Shown here: positions 1 through 7,603 of the stretch, piece after piece
Layout: each line of letters starts with the position of its first letter
How positions within the stretch are numbered: the stretch's first letter is position 1
Assembly: GCF_000143985.1 (NCBI RefSeq)
Contig: NC_014364.1
Location: 1,054,001 to 1,118,000 of the forward strand
Direction of reading: 5' to 3'
Source: Sediminispirochaeta smaragdinae DSM 11293
GTDB lineage: Bacteria > Spirochaetota > Spirochaetia > DSM-16054 > Sediminispirochaetaceae
Length of the DNA: 64,000 bases
Notes under the pieces: model-generated
Told to the model about the DNA's origin: nothing
Seen by the model: the letters and a program-made list of their open reading frames with translations, nothing else
Databases searched by the model: none
Position numbers and translations under genes: made by a program

Positions 1-159
1 ATCGATCCGGGTTCCTCGCTGGTCGTCCCACTGCTCATAGTGATGCGTGTCGGGAGCCTCGACAGGTGGATGTTCTTCTTCCTCTGGAGGAACTTCTTCC
101 ACCGGGCCGGGAACCGGGCTTGGGTATGTATTCGGGGCGATTGAATCTATATCGGACAT
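1..159 (-). CDS. small acidic proline/glutamate-rich protein (3' part outside window)
   Basis: An open frame runs leftward off the window from an ATG at 159, preceded by a strong AGGAGG about 7 bases upstream. The 53 visible residues begin MSDIDSIAP and are dominated by Pro, Glu and Val, with a P-E-E-V-P-P-E-E-E-E tract, then His- and Asp-rich sequence. There is no signal peptide or membrane segment in the visible part. I do not recognise the family. The gene is divergent from the aminopeptidase that starts at 211, and the 51-base gap must hold both promoters. The good ribosome binding site is the main reason to believe it. Confidence 0.5.
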   Translation of the reverse strand, partial: MSDIDSIAPNTYPSPVPGPVEEVPPEEEEHPPVEAPDTHHYEQWDDQRGTRID

Positions 160-210
160 AGAAACACCTCCTTGTATTAATATAAAAAATTCCGTAAGGA
201 GCGGCAAGAA

Positions 211-1329
211 ATGAAAGATCAACGACATGATGAGCTGGCGAAACTGCTGGTAGAATACTCTATCCGCCTGCAAGCGGGGGAGCGCTGTCTGATTCAGAGC
301 GTCGATGTTCCTGTTGAAATGGTGGAAGCACTGATACGTGCGGTATATGCAGTGGGCGGACATCCGATTGTCAATATGACCAGTGAACGGGTGCAGCGGG
401 CCCTTGCTGCCGAAGCGAGTGTTGAAAGCATTGCCTCGCTTGCTGAGACCGAATCGGATCGCATGAAAAAGATGGACGCCTATATTGGGATCAGGGCCTC
501 CTGGAACGAGCTGGAAATGGGGGATATCGGCGCCGATAAAAGCAGCCTGTATCGAACCAATTACGTGCAGCCCGTTCATTTCGGTATTCGGGTGCCTCAC
601 ACAAAGTGGGTTGTGCTCCGCTATCCTACACCAACCATGGCATATCAGGCTGCCATGTCCACCGAGGCCTTTGAGGATTTTTACTATCGAGTTTCCGTTG
701 GAGTGGATTATGCGGCAATGAGCCGGGCCATGGATCGAGCCGAGGAATTCCTTTCCCTGGCAAAATCGGTTCACATCACCGGGCCGGGGACCGATCTCCG
801 CTTTTCTATCGAGGGCCTTCCTGCCGTCAAGTGTGACGGGAGCGCCAACATTCCCGATGGGGAGGTGTATACCTGTCCTGTTCGTGAGAGCGTTGAGGGG
901 ATGATTTCGTATAACACCCCCTCGACGCTGGATGGATTTACCTACCGTGATATCTCTTTCCGATTTGAAAAGGGGCGGATCATCGAGGCAAAGGCAAACG
1001 ACAGTGAACGTATCAACCAGGTGCTTGATACGGATGATGGGGCACGCTATATCGGGGAATTCTCCTTTGGATGCAACCCCTGGATCGAAAGTCCCATGGA
1101 CAATACCCTTTTCGACGAAAAGATTGCGGGGTCGTTTCACTTTACACCGGGGAATGCCTATGACGACTGCGACAATGGAAACCGCAGTGCGGTTCACTGG
1201 GACCTCGTTTGCATTCAGCGACCGGAGTGGGGCGGTGGTGAGATCAGCATCGACGGCGAATTGATCCGGAAGGATGGCCGCTTCGTCCATGAAGCCTTCC
1301 AGGCCTTGAATCCCGACCGTCTGAAATAG
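211..1329 (+). CDS. M29-family aminopeptidase (AmpS/aminopeptidase T type)
   Basis: A 372-residue cytoplasmic metallo-aminopeptidase releasing N-terminal residues from peptides. Family metal ligands are visible: E218 (GEVYTCP), E283 (GEFSFG), H310 (SFHFTPG), Y317 and the H329-x-D331 pair near the C-terminus, followed by a WGGGEISIDG stretch shared with the family. Length is usual for M29 (about 370-415). The start has AAGGAG ten bases upstream. It stands alone, divergent from a small gene and convergent with the membrane gene at 1369. Family assignment is firm; substrate preference cannot be read from the sequence. Confidence 0.9.
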   Translation: MKDQRHDELAKLLVEYSIRLQAGERCLIQSVDVPVEMVEALIRAVYAVGGHPIVNMTSERVQRALAAEASVESIASLAETESDRMKKMDAYIGIRASWNELEMGDIGADKSSLYRTNYVQPVHFGIRVPHTKWVVLRYPTPTMAYQAAMSTEAFEDFYYRVSVGVDYAAMSRAMDRAEEFLSLAKSVHITGPGTDLRFSIEGLPAVKCDGSANIPDGEVYTCPVRESVEGMISYNTPSTLDGFTYRDISFRFEKGRIIEAKANDSERINQVLDTDDGARYIGEFSFGCNPWIESPMDNTLFDEKIAGSFHFTPGNAYDDCDNGNRSAVHWDLVCIQRPEWGGGEISIDGELIRKDGRFVHEAFQALNPDRLK

Positions 1330-1368
1330 TGTAAGAGAGGAATCGTTGTCCGTTGCGGCTTCTTTTCA

Positions 1369-2088
1369 CTAAAGGTCTGGATACACCCAGGGAAGCTCCG
1401 GCGTCGGTATAGGGCTACAGCGCTCTGTTTCGATTGCCGGAACCCTGTAGCTTTCTCCCGTTGAGGGGTTGTAATAGCTGGTTTCGGTAAGGCGACCGGT
1501 TATCCTGTACCACTGGCTTTCTCCTGTTACGGCAGGCAGTACTTCCGGGTTGTGTATCAGAAAACCGATGGTAAGGACGTCCGCCGCGCAGCACCACATC
1601 AGCATTCGTCCGAGTAATACCTGCCCCTCCTGAAGCCCTGCTCCGGTATGGATAAAGCCGTCGACCGTGATCTCTCTTCCCATATAGGCTTCATGATGAT
1701 CATAGAGCTCTTGGTACCACCAGTAGTAGTGTTCCTGGTCCAGCACGATAGGCCCCTCCGGAGGAATCTTCTCTTCCCCTTCTTCCTGCCTCTGAACCGT
1801 CGGCTTCTGTGTGTTCACGATGGATACGGCCTGGCTCCCTGAGGCTTCCGGAAACCGCGCAGTATAGATTCCCGGAAGAAAAAGCAAGGGGAGGAAGAAG
1901 GCCAACATGCCGTCCTTCGGCGCTGGGGCGCCTGTGATGGCAAAGAGAAGAAACAAGGCCGATGCGGCAAGCAGCACAGGGATGTAGCGGGGGACGAGAA
2001 GAAGTCTTACCCGGTCGGTGATCACAAGCGTGAGAAAAACTGCAGCATAGCAGAGTGAAGCAAGCCGCGTAATCCATGACCCCTTCAT
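1369..2088 (-). CDS. YcgQ-type membrane protein (TIGR03943 family)
   Basis: A 239-residue protein with hydrophobic segments near the N-terminus followed by an extracytoplasmic domain containing the W-C-C-A-A-D motif of the TIGR03943/YcgQ family. I place the start at the ATG at 2088, which overlaps the upstream permease stop in an ATGA arrangement; an open frame continues to 2244 but that extension only shadows the permease gene. This family is normally the partner of a YcgR/YraQ permease, exactly the neighbour here, so the two probably form one membrane complex. Substrate unknown. The conserved Cys pair could be metal or redox related (inference). Confidence 0.8.
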   Translation of the reverse strand: MKGSWITRLASLCYAAVFLTLVITDRVRLLLVPRYIPVLLAASALFLLFAITGAPAPKDGMLAFFLPLLFLPGIYTARFPEASGSQAVSIVNTQKPTVQRQEEGEEKIPPEGPIVLDQEHYYWWYQELYDHHEAYMGREITVDGFIHTGAGLQEGQVLLGRMLMWCCAADVLTIGFLIHNPEVLPAVTGESQWYRITGRLTETSYYNPSTGESYRVPAIETERCSPIPTPELPWVYPDL

Positions 2089-3011
2089 GCTATAGCCGCC
2101 GTTACAAAAACCGTTCCCACGATAATGATGATGAGAAGGATGACCTCCCGCCGAGGAAAAGAACGGAACAGGAGAAGGGTGTTTTTCAGGTCGAGCATGG
2201 GACCGAGAATGAGAAACGCCAGTATCGCTTTTTGTGAGAACCACGGCAGATAGCCTCTGGCGATGAAGGCGTCGGCTTCAGAACAGACCGAAAAGAGAAA
2301 AGCCAGCACCATCATGATAATTTCGGAAAGGATCGGAATCCTCCCAATCTTCATGAGTGATTCCATGGGGATGAAGCTTCGTGCCGCAGAGGTGATGACG
2401 GCCCCGAGGAGAAAATATCGTCCCATGAAAAAGAACTCTCCGGCGACCGACGATATGAAGCCCCTGATGCCCTGTTTTTCTTTTGCTGCTGTTTCGCAGC
2501 TACAGCTTGCACAACCGCAACTGGCACCATGATTATCCTCGGTGTGTTTATGGTGTATATGCTTTTTCTTTTCACCGCTGGGGGAGGGCAGAAGGAGCAA
2601 TAACAGCGCACCGATAATCAGAATGGCCACCCATCCGAGGATGAACCTACCGGCGATCACCTTAGCTTCGCCTCTGAAGGCGTAGGCGGTTGAAAAAATG
2701 ACTATGGGATTGATCAAGGGCACCGCTATCATGAAGGTATAGGCGGCAGCGGGAGAGAGCCCCTTTTCTCTCAGGCTACGTGCAACAGGAACAATGGCAC
2801 ATTCGCAGAGGGGAAATATCAGTCCTATAAGTGATGCAAGTAAAATCCCGAAGATCGGCACCGCAGTGATTCGCTCTATGACCTCGGGTTTCAGATAGTA
2901 GCGAACAATGGTCGCAATCAGCGACCCCAAAAGGAGAAAAGGCAAGGCTTCCGCTATCATTGCCCAGAGGATATAGGAAAAAAGCGCATAGGAGTTGGCC
3001 GCATCCATCAT
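2085..3011 (-). CDS. YcgR/YraQ-type permease (DUF318) with His/Cys-rich loop
   Basis: A 308-residue permease with about eight membrane segments. The family motif P-L-C-E-C-A-I-V-P lies near residue 68 and a second conserved block (AVPLINPIVIFST) near residue 100. A cytoplasmic or periplasmic loop around residues 150-185 is strikingly rich in His and Cys (HIHHKH, then CGCASCSC), suggesting metal binding. The gene sits 4 bases after the SixA-like phosphatase and overlaps its YcgQ-type partner by 4 bases, so it is co-transcribed. The family has members implicated in export of metal/metalloid or organoarsenic compounds; substrate here is not determined. Confidence 0.82.
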   Translation of the reverse strand: MMDAANSYALFSYILWAMIAEALPFLLLGSLIATIVRYYLKPEVIERITAVPIFGILLASLIGLIFPLCECAIVPVARSLREKGLSPAAAYTFMIAVPLINPIVIFSTAYAFRGEAKVIAGRFILGWVAILIIGALLLLLLPSPSGEKKKHIHHKHTEDNHGASCGCASCSCETAAKEKQGIRGFISSVAGEFFFMGRYFLLGAVITSAARSFIPMESLMKIGRIPILSEIIMMVLAFLFSVCSEADAFIARGYLPWFSQKAILAFLILGPMLDLKNTLLLFRSFPRREVILLIIIIVGTVFVTAAIA

Positions 3012-3015
3012 TGGC

Positions 3016-3510
3016 TCATTTCGCTTTACGCGCTGAATCCCGATGAAGTCGTCCCCCGGATAGCGGCCTTAATCCGGCGTTGAGTGATTCCCACTGGTCG
3101 ATGGGAAAATCAAACCAAACAATATCTCCCGCCGACATTCCCGTGTTGCTGTTCTCGAAAAAAGCAGCAAGTTGTTCCATCGCCGGATTATGCGCCACGA
3201 CAATGACGGCCGGGGCCGATGCCTTGCCCGCTATCAGGTTCAGATAATCGTCTGCTGTTCCCGTGTAGAGTCCCGCAAGCGGGACGGGCGTGGGGCACTT
3301 AGGAAGGGCTGCTGCCATGATGCGGGCGGTTTCAAGGGCTCTGGCAGCCTCGGAGCAGAAAATTTGACCTGGCAGAGGGCTAAGCTCTATGAGCCGGGCG
3401 GCCATCGCCTCGGCATCTATACGGCCCTGATGGGTCAGTTCTCTGTCGAAGTCCCGTTTACCGTCGCCATGTTCCGGCTTTGCATGGCGCATGAGATAGA
3501 GTCGTTTCAT
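3016..3510 (-). CDS. SixA-like phosphohistidine phosphatase
   Basis: A 164-residue histidine-phosphatase-superfamily protein. The N-terminal catalytic R-H motif (LYLMRHAKPE, H9) and the second His (VVAHNPAME) are present, with the short length typical of SixA, which dephosphorylates phosphohistidine on HPt domains. The start overlaps the stop of the cyclase-like gene by 4 bases, so translation is coupled. No HPt or phosphorelay partner lies next to it, so the target is unknown. The coupling with a nucleotidyl cyclase homologue is unusual. It could instead act on a small phosphorylated molecule. Confidence 0.82.
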   Translation of the reverse strand: MKRLYLMRHAKPEHGDGKRDFDRELTHQGRIDAEAMAARLIELSPLPGQIFCSEAARALETARIMAAALPKCPTPVPLAGLYTGTADDYLNLIAGKASAPAVIVVAHNPAMEQLAAFFENSNTGMSAGDIVWFDFPIDQWESLNAGLRPLSGGRLHRDSARKAK

Positions 3511-4427
3511 TGAAGCGCTCCTTTATATTTCCAAGTTTTTCGTTCTTCAAAGACCCCGTTTCCCTTAAAAAGCGCACGCAAAGACTTCGGAAGGGATCCG
3601 ATCAGCTCATCAGATACGGATATGCTGCCCGGATCGGTACCATTTTTCTCCAAGTGGGCAGCGTAGTTGATGGTTTCCGAAACAATCTGTCCGGTTTCAT
3701 CTGCGAATTTTATTTTCCCGGTATCCAGGCCGATCCTGAGACGAATGATCTCGTTGACCGGCTTGTCGGGAGAGGCATTGAAAACCCCGATGAGGCTTTG
3801 TACCTCCAGGGCGAACATCACGGCACGCTGCTGATGCCCTTTGAAGGTGAAAGCGAGAATACCGCCGTCTCCTGCCCAGTTCCAGATTCTGCCATCGTAA
3901 TCCTCCAAAACCTTTCGCAAAAAGGCCCAGAATCTGAAATAAAGCTTTTCCGCCTTCTTTATTCCGTGTTTTTTTACAATGGCAGAATTCCCGACAATAT
4001 CGACACTCGCAATGGTCATGTCGTAACGCTTTCCCTGCTTTAAGGCACCCCAATTCGAAAGCTCCGAAGGATCTTCCCTGAGCTTACGAATTTTACGTTT
4101 CTTTTCATCGTAGACAAGCCCCGAATAGAGCATCATATTTCTCATCTCTTCGATGCCTTCGAGATTCACGGTTTTTCCGAGAAGCTGATTTCCGTCGATT
4201 TCTATGAGGAGTTTCAAAAGTCGTTCTTCATATCCCTTTTGCTCACATTCCTGGATAAAGGCAGTTGCCGCTTTCCTGGTCGGAACGGTTATATGGGAAT
4301 CGAGGCCCAGGATGGTATGGGAGCAATAGTGGTTCATAAGAAGACATCCCAGCTCATCGATTTGGTCAGGTTTTAGTGATTTTGTCATCATTTCTGCTAT
4401 GTGATTGTGTAGTGACGGGTCGAGCAT
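3507..4427 (-). CDS. divergent class III nucleotidyl cyclase with helical N-terminal domain
   Basis: 306 residues from the ATG at 4427, which has AAAGGA about 6 bases upstream; an upstream extension to 4502 lacks such a site. Residues 1-125 form a helical domain of unknown type. Residues 133-290 are a class III cyclase domain with both metal Asp residues (D143 in SVDIVG, D187 in AGDGG) and N254. The purine-selecting Lys position is N183, the partner Asp position is Q247, and the transition-state Arg of the N-x-A-A-R motif is H258. It is therefore either catalytically altered, has another nucleotide specificity, or is a pseudoenzyme. No membrane segment. First gene of a four-gene leftward operon. 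Confidence 0.78.
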   Translation of the reverse strand: MLDPSLHNHIAEMMTKSLKPDQIDELGCLLMNHYCSHTILGLDSHITVPTRKAATAFIQECEQKGYEERLLKLLIEIDGNQLLGKTVNLEGIEEMRNMMLYSGLVYDEKKRKIRKLREDPSELSNWGALKQGKRYDMTIASVDIVGNSAIVKKHGIKKAEKLYFRFWAFLRKVLEDYDGRIWNWAGDGGILAFTFKGHQQRAVMFALEVQSLIGVFNASPDKPVNEIIRLRIGLDTGKIKFADETGQIVSETINYAAHLEKNGTDPGSISVSDELIGSLPKSLRALFKGNGVFEERKTWKYKGALQ

Positions 4428-4539
4428 GCTATATCCTTTCGAAAAGCTCATGTTGTTGCTATTGTACCAAAGCAGTATACTTCGAAGCCTTTTTTCAAAC
4501 AAGAGAAAAGGGATTCCTCCACTGGATTGCTTTACCGAA

Positions 4540-5325
4540 TTAGCTGTCGCTGAGGGTATACTCTACCTCAATTGAACATCGTATCTGTTCGCCGGGAGCG
4601 ATGTCGAAGGGGAAAAGCGATTTGAGAAGGGCAAGGGCCTCTTTATCCAGCAGCGAGCTTCCTGAAGAGCGTTGGAGTAGGCACTCTTCGAGGGTTCCGT
4701 TGGGCGCTATCGAAAGCCTTACCGCTACAAGGCCTTCTATTCCCCTGTTTCTGGCTATTGGAGGATAGGTGAAGTTTCGTGATATGCGGTTTTTGAGGAT
4801 CATGAGGAAAAGGTCGGCAACATCGGCTACATTATCGGCGCCTACTTTCTCCCCGGTTTCTGTTGAGCCTTCATTGACGTGATAGTATGCCTGTTCTCCC
4901 CCTTCTGCCGCTCCCTCACGAGAACGAGGTACCATTTCTTTCTCTTGCAAAGCGTGGGAGTGTGTAGATGTGTCGTCCGATTGTTGATGTTCTGTTGACT
5001 CTGAACCTACCTTTGCCGGTGCCTCGTTTTGCTTTTGAACGGCAGGCGATTCTACTTTCGGCGGGGAAGTTTCCCGATGTCCGGAATCGGGCATGGACTC
5101 TATCTTGTCCTGAGTGGCAACACGCTTTTGCTCGGGGGATCCGAGATCCAGATAGAGCTCGGAGATCTGCTCCTGCCTCTCCACTTGGGAGGGAGCTTGA
5201 AAGAGTGCACCATCCATCCATCTTCCGAAGCAAAGAAAAAAGAGAGCATGGAGCAAGGCAGCCGAGGCTATCGCCACCGCCTGCCTCCTGTGTTCTTCAA
5301 GCTGCTCGGACACCTTTGCCGACAT
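4540..5325 (-). CDS. tonB: TonB-family energy transducer
   Basis: A 261-residue inner-membrane protein with one membrane anchor at about residues 16-36. A polar Pro/Glu/Gln-rich periplasmic linker follows, then a C-terminal TonB domain (about 175-258) with the Y-P-P-I-A-R-N-R-G-I-E-G family core. It starts 6 bases after the BtuB-like receptor stop, so both are expressed from the cobalamin riboswitch leader. No ExbB/ExbD lie in the window; they must be supplied from elsewhere. The Shine-Dalgarno is poor (AAGG abutting the ATG), consistent with translational coupling. Confidence 0.9.
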   Translation of the reverse strand: MSAKVSEQLEEHRRQAVAIASAALLHALFFLCFGRWMDGALFQAPSQVERQEQISELYLDLGSPEQKRVATQDKIESMPDSGHRETSPPKVESPAVQKQNEAPAKVGSESTEHQQSDDTSTHSHALQEKEMVPRSREGAAEGGEQAYYHVNEGSTETGEKVGADNVADVADLFLMILKNRISRNFTYPPIARNRGIEGLVAVRLSIAPNGTLEECLLQRSSGSSLLDKEALALLKSLFPFDIAPGEQIRCSIEVEYTLSDS

Positions 5326-5331
5326 CCTTAT

Positions 5332-7314
5332 CTACAAGCTATAGCGTCCGCTCAGGGTACATGATCTTCCCTGACCTGGGTAATAGCTGCTGGTGTCCGA
5401 CCAACTATTGTAATAGACGTAGGATGCATAGTTTTCATCCAAAAGATTGTCGACGGAAAAGATGATGGTAAGGTTACCCATTCGTGTTGTGGGTTTCCAG
5501 CGTAAAGATGCATCGACTATAACATAGCCGTCGACCTTTTCCTGGGTATTGGCATTATCCCCCCCCTGGTAAGAGGAACCTCGGTAGCTTGTTCCCAGCT
5601 CCGTTTCTAACCGATGGGGGAGGGCAAAGAGCAGGGATGCTCCGGCTACATGTTTGGAAACAAGGGGAATTTCTTTGTCTTCGTTGTCCCCATGTATAAA
5701 GGTCGGCAACACATAGGCGTAAGAGCCGGACATGGTCAGCCATGGTTTCGGTTTCAACGTTAGCTCTGTCTCGCCGCCGATTCTCCGGGTCTCATCCAGG
5801 TTTTCATTTTGAGAGGTGGCCGTATTGTAGACAATTTCATGTTTCATGAGATTGAGATAGGCCCGGCCCTTTATTTCGAGCAGGGAAGAAATTTTTATCG
5901 AGCCCCCTGTTTCGAACAGGTAGCCCTTTTCCGCTTCCAGGTCGGGAAGGAATGTTCCGTAGGTTATCTGTTCATCAGTAAAGGGATAACGGAAGACTCG
6001 TTCGTGGCGCAGATAGAGTTTTGAGTTTTCGTCGGGGTTCCAGCGCAGGCCTATGGACCAGGCCGGACCGATGTGCCACGCATTATCATCGTCGGTAAAG
6101 ATATCGGCACCATCAAAGCGGAAACCTCCGGAAGCCCCTATGCTGTCGCCGATCTTAACCTCCAGATTCGTGTAGCCTCCAAGGGAAAGGAGAGAAACCT
6201 CTGTCTCGGCCGTGGCGTTATTTCGTTCGGCCGAATCGTATGTGCTAGAGTCGAGATAACTGTACCTCGTGTCGATTCCGGAAACCATGGTGATGGGGTA
6301 GTGTCCCTCGGCAGTGGTTTCGAAGCTTGCCTGGGGTTGAAAACTTAGCGAGTGATAGATGTTGTCGTAATAGTAGCTACCCCATGACGGCATATCCGGG
6401 GAGAAATTCTTATACTCGTAGCCCAAAAGAGTATCGAAAAGCAGCTTGTCCGTTGCCTGGTATTCACCGTGAAGATCTGCCGAGAGGATGTGTTCGGTAG
6501 ATTCGTCGGCATGATTGACGGCCTCGGTGGGGTCATCCTCCAACTGATCCTTGGTAAGACCGCCCGGCATCTGGTAATAGTTGTAGCTGTAGCCGAGGCC
6601 GAGATCAAGGACCAGCTTGCTCGTGGGGTAAAGATTTCCTGTTATTTTACCATGGGCCGCCTGTTGTTCGCTGCTATCCCGATAGCCGTCGCTCGAATAA
6701 TAATCTCCGCTGACACTGAGCGATCCATTTCCCCTCGCAATGCCGGCGGAGATGGCTTCCTTAAAACTCTGGTAACTTTCCAGGGTGCTCGAGATACTCA
6801 GAGACAGGGGATCGCTTTGCTTTTTTGTAATGATATTGATGACGCCACCTATTGCTCCACTTCCGTAGAGTACCGACCCCCCACCGTGGAGGACCTCGAT
6901 CCGCTCGATGGATTCCAGGGAGATAGACTGCCAGTTGATCGAGCTCATATCGGGATTGTTGAGCCGTTTTCCGTCCACCATTACCACAACCCTGCCGAAG
7001 GAACTTTCTCCGAATCCGCCCATGGAAATTTGGCTCTTTGCCGTTGTCGAATCGCTGCGGAACTGGATTCCGGGGACCCTTTCCAGCAGATCGACAATAG
7101 ATGTGACCCCGCTTTCTTGTACTTCTCCGGCAGTGATGACGGTCACCTCCGCGGTCGTTTCGCTCTCTTTCGTCGGAATCCTGTTTGCGGTTACGACAAC
7201 GCTGATTTTTGATGCTTCTCCGTTTTCTGTCTCTTCCTCGGCCCAGATGGGAACGAGCCATAAAGATATAAGGACGAAAACGAGAATGGCGATCGGAATG
7301 AATCTATGGTTCAT
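5332..7314 (-). CDS. btuB: BtuB-like TonB-dependent outer-membrane cobalamin receptor
   Basis: A 660-residue outer-membrane receptor. A signal peptide covers about residues 1-26 (cleavage after IWA). A BtuB-like TonB box I-S-V-V-V-T-A-N-R follows, then a plug domain (DLLERVPGI, GGSVLYGSGAIGGVINI) and a beta barrel ending in an aromatic/hydrophobic C-terminus. I use the ATG at 7314, with GGAGG 6 bases upstream, rather than the upstream start at 7377. The cobalamin riboswitch in its leader supports B12 or another corrinoid as ligand. It is directly followed by tonB, and a BtuFCD-like importer lies divergently 1.6 kb away. Confidence 0.9.
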   Translation of the reverse strand: MNHRFIPIAILVFVLISLWLVPIWAEEETENGEASKISVVVTANRIPTKESETTAEVTVITAGEVQESGVTSIVDLLERVPGIQFRSDSTTAKSQISMGGFGESSFGRVVVMVDGKRLNNPDMSSINWQSISLESIERIEVLHGGGSVLYGSGAIGGVINIITKKQSDPLSLSISSTLESYQSFKEAISAGIARGNGSLSVSGDYYSSDGYRDSSEQQAAHGKITGNLYPTSKLVLDLGLGYSYNYYQMPGGLTKDQLEDDPTEAVNHADESTEHILSADLHGEYQATDKLLFDTLLGYEYKNFSPDMPSWGSYYYDNIYHSLSFQPQASFETTAEGHYPITMVSGIDTRYSYLDSSTYDSAERNNATAETEVSLLSLGGYTNLEVKIGDSIGASGGFRFDGADIFTDDDNAWHIGPAWSIGLRWNPDENSKLYLRHERVFRYPFTDEQITYGTFLPDLEAEKGYLFETGGSIKISSLLEIKGRAYLNLMKHEIVYNTATSQNENLDETRRIGGETELTLKPKPWLTMSGSYAYVLPTFIHGDNEDKEIPLVSKHVAGASLLFALPHRLETELGTSYRGSSYQGGDNANTQEKVDGYVIVDASLRWKPTTRMGNLTIIFSVDNLLDENYASYVYYNSWSDTSSYYPGQGRSCTLSGRYSL

Positions 7315-7424
7315 GTAGCCTCCGGAAGGAGGTAAAGAGACGAAACCTGCTTTTGCGATTGGTTGCAAGCATGTCACTTTACCGGTCCCTGTACGTGAGA
7401 GATGCGGTAATGAAGGTCGAAGTG

Positions 7425-7550
7425 ACCCCTGACGGATAAAATCGTCTTCCGGCTTACGACCTTGTCATGGTCGCTTACGGCGGCACGCCCACATCTGATT
7501 TTCACAGATTTCCGTTATTTCATCCGTCATTATCAATGAAAGCGCCAGTA
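7425..7550 (-). ncRNA. cobalamin riboswitch
   Basis: Read on the minus strand, the leader holds the conserved cobalamin-riboswitch core: GGAA, then a short ATCTG/CAGAT hairpin enclosing GTGAAAAT, then GCCGCCGTAAGCGAC, a GCGACC/GGTCG arm, and the AAGCCGGAAGAC block. The segments GACGGAT (7528-7522) and ATCCGTC (7437-7431) are perfectly complementary and bracket the core. A GGCGC box resembling the family GGTGC lies upstream near 7545. It ends about 110 bases before the BtuB start, leaving room for an expression platform; I could not decide whether control is at translation or termination. Confidence 0.88.
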
Positions 7551-7569
7551 TAACGCGCCATCACTATTC

Positions 7570-7603
7570 GGTATTGCATTTTTTTTCAAAAAAATGCAAT
7601 ACC
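7570..7603 (-). terminator. hairpin after the PatB gene
   Basis: A perfect inverted repeat (GGTATTGCATTTTTTT, two-base loop, exact complement) begins one base beyond the stop of the leftward PatB-type gene and precedes the riboswitch. The long A/T stem without a following T-run is not a textbook terminator, but its position between a leftward stop and a new leader suggests termination. Confidence 0.6.

Noticed and set aside
3016-4427. Complete Pycsar-type antiphage operon
   Set aside because: The cyclase homologue lacks a neighbouring effector with a cyclic-nucleotide-binding domain and toxic domain; the adjacent phosphatase and permease pair do not fit.
6469-7212. 247-residue open frame antisense to the BtuB-like gene
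   Set aside because: No ribosome binding site or family sequence; the opposite strand encodes a clear receptor with signal peptide and plug domain.
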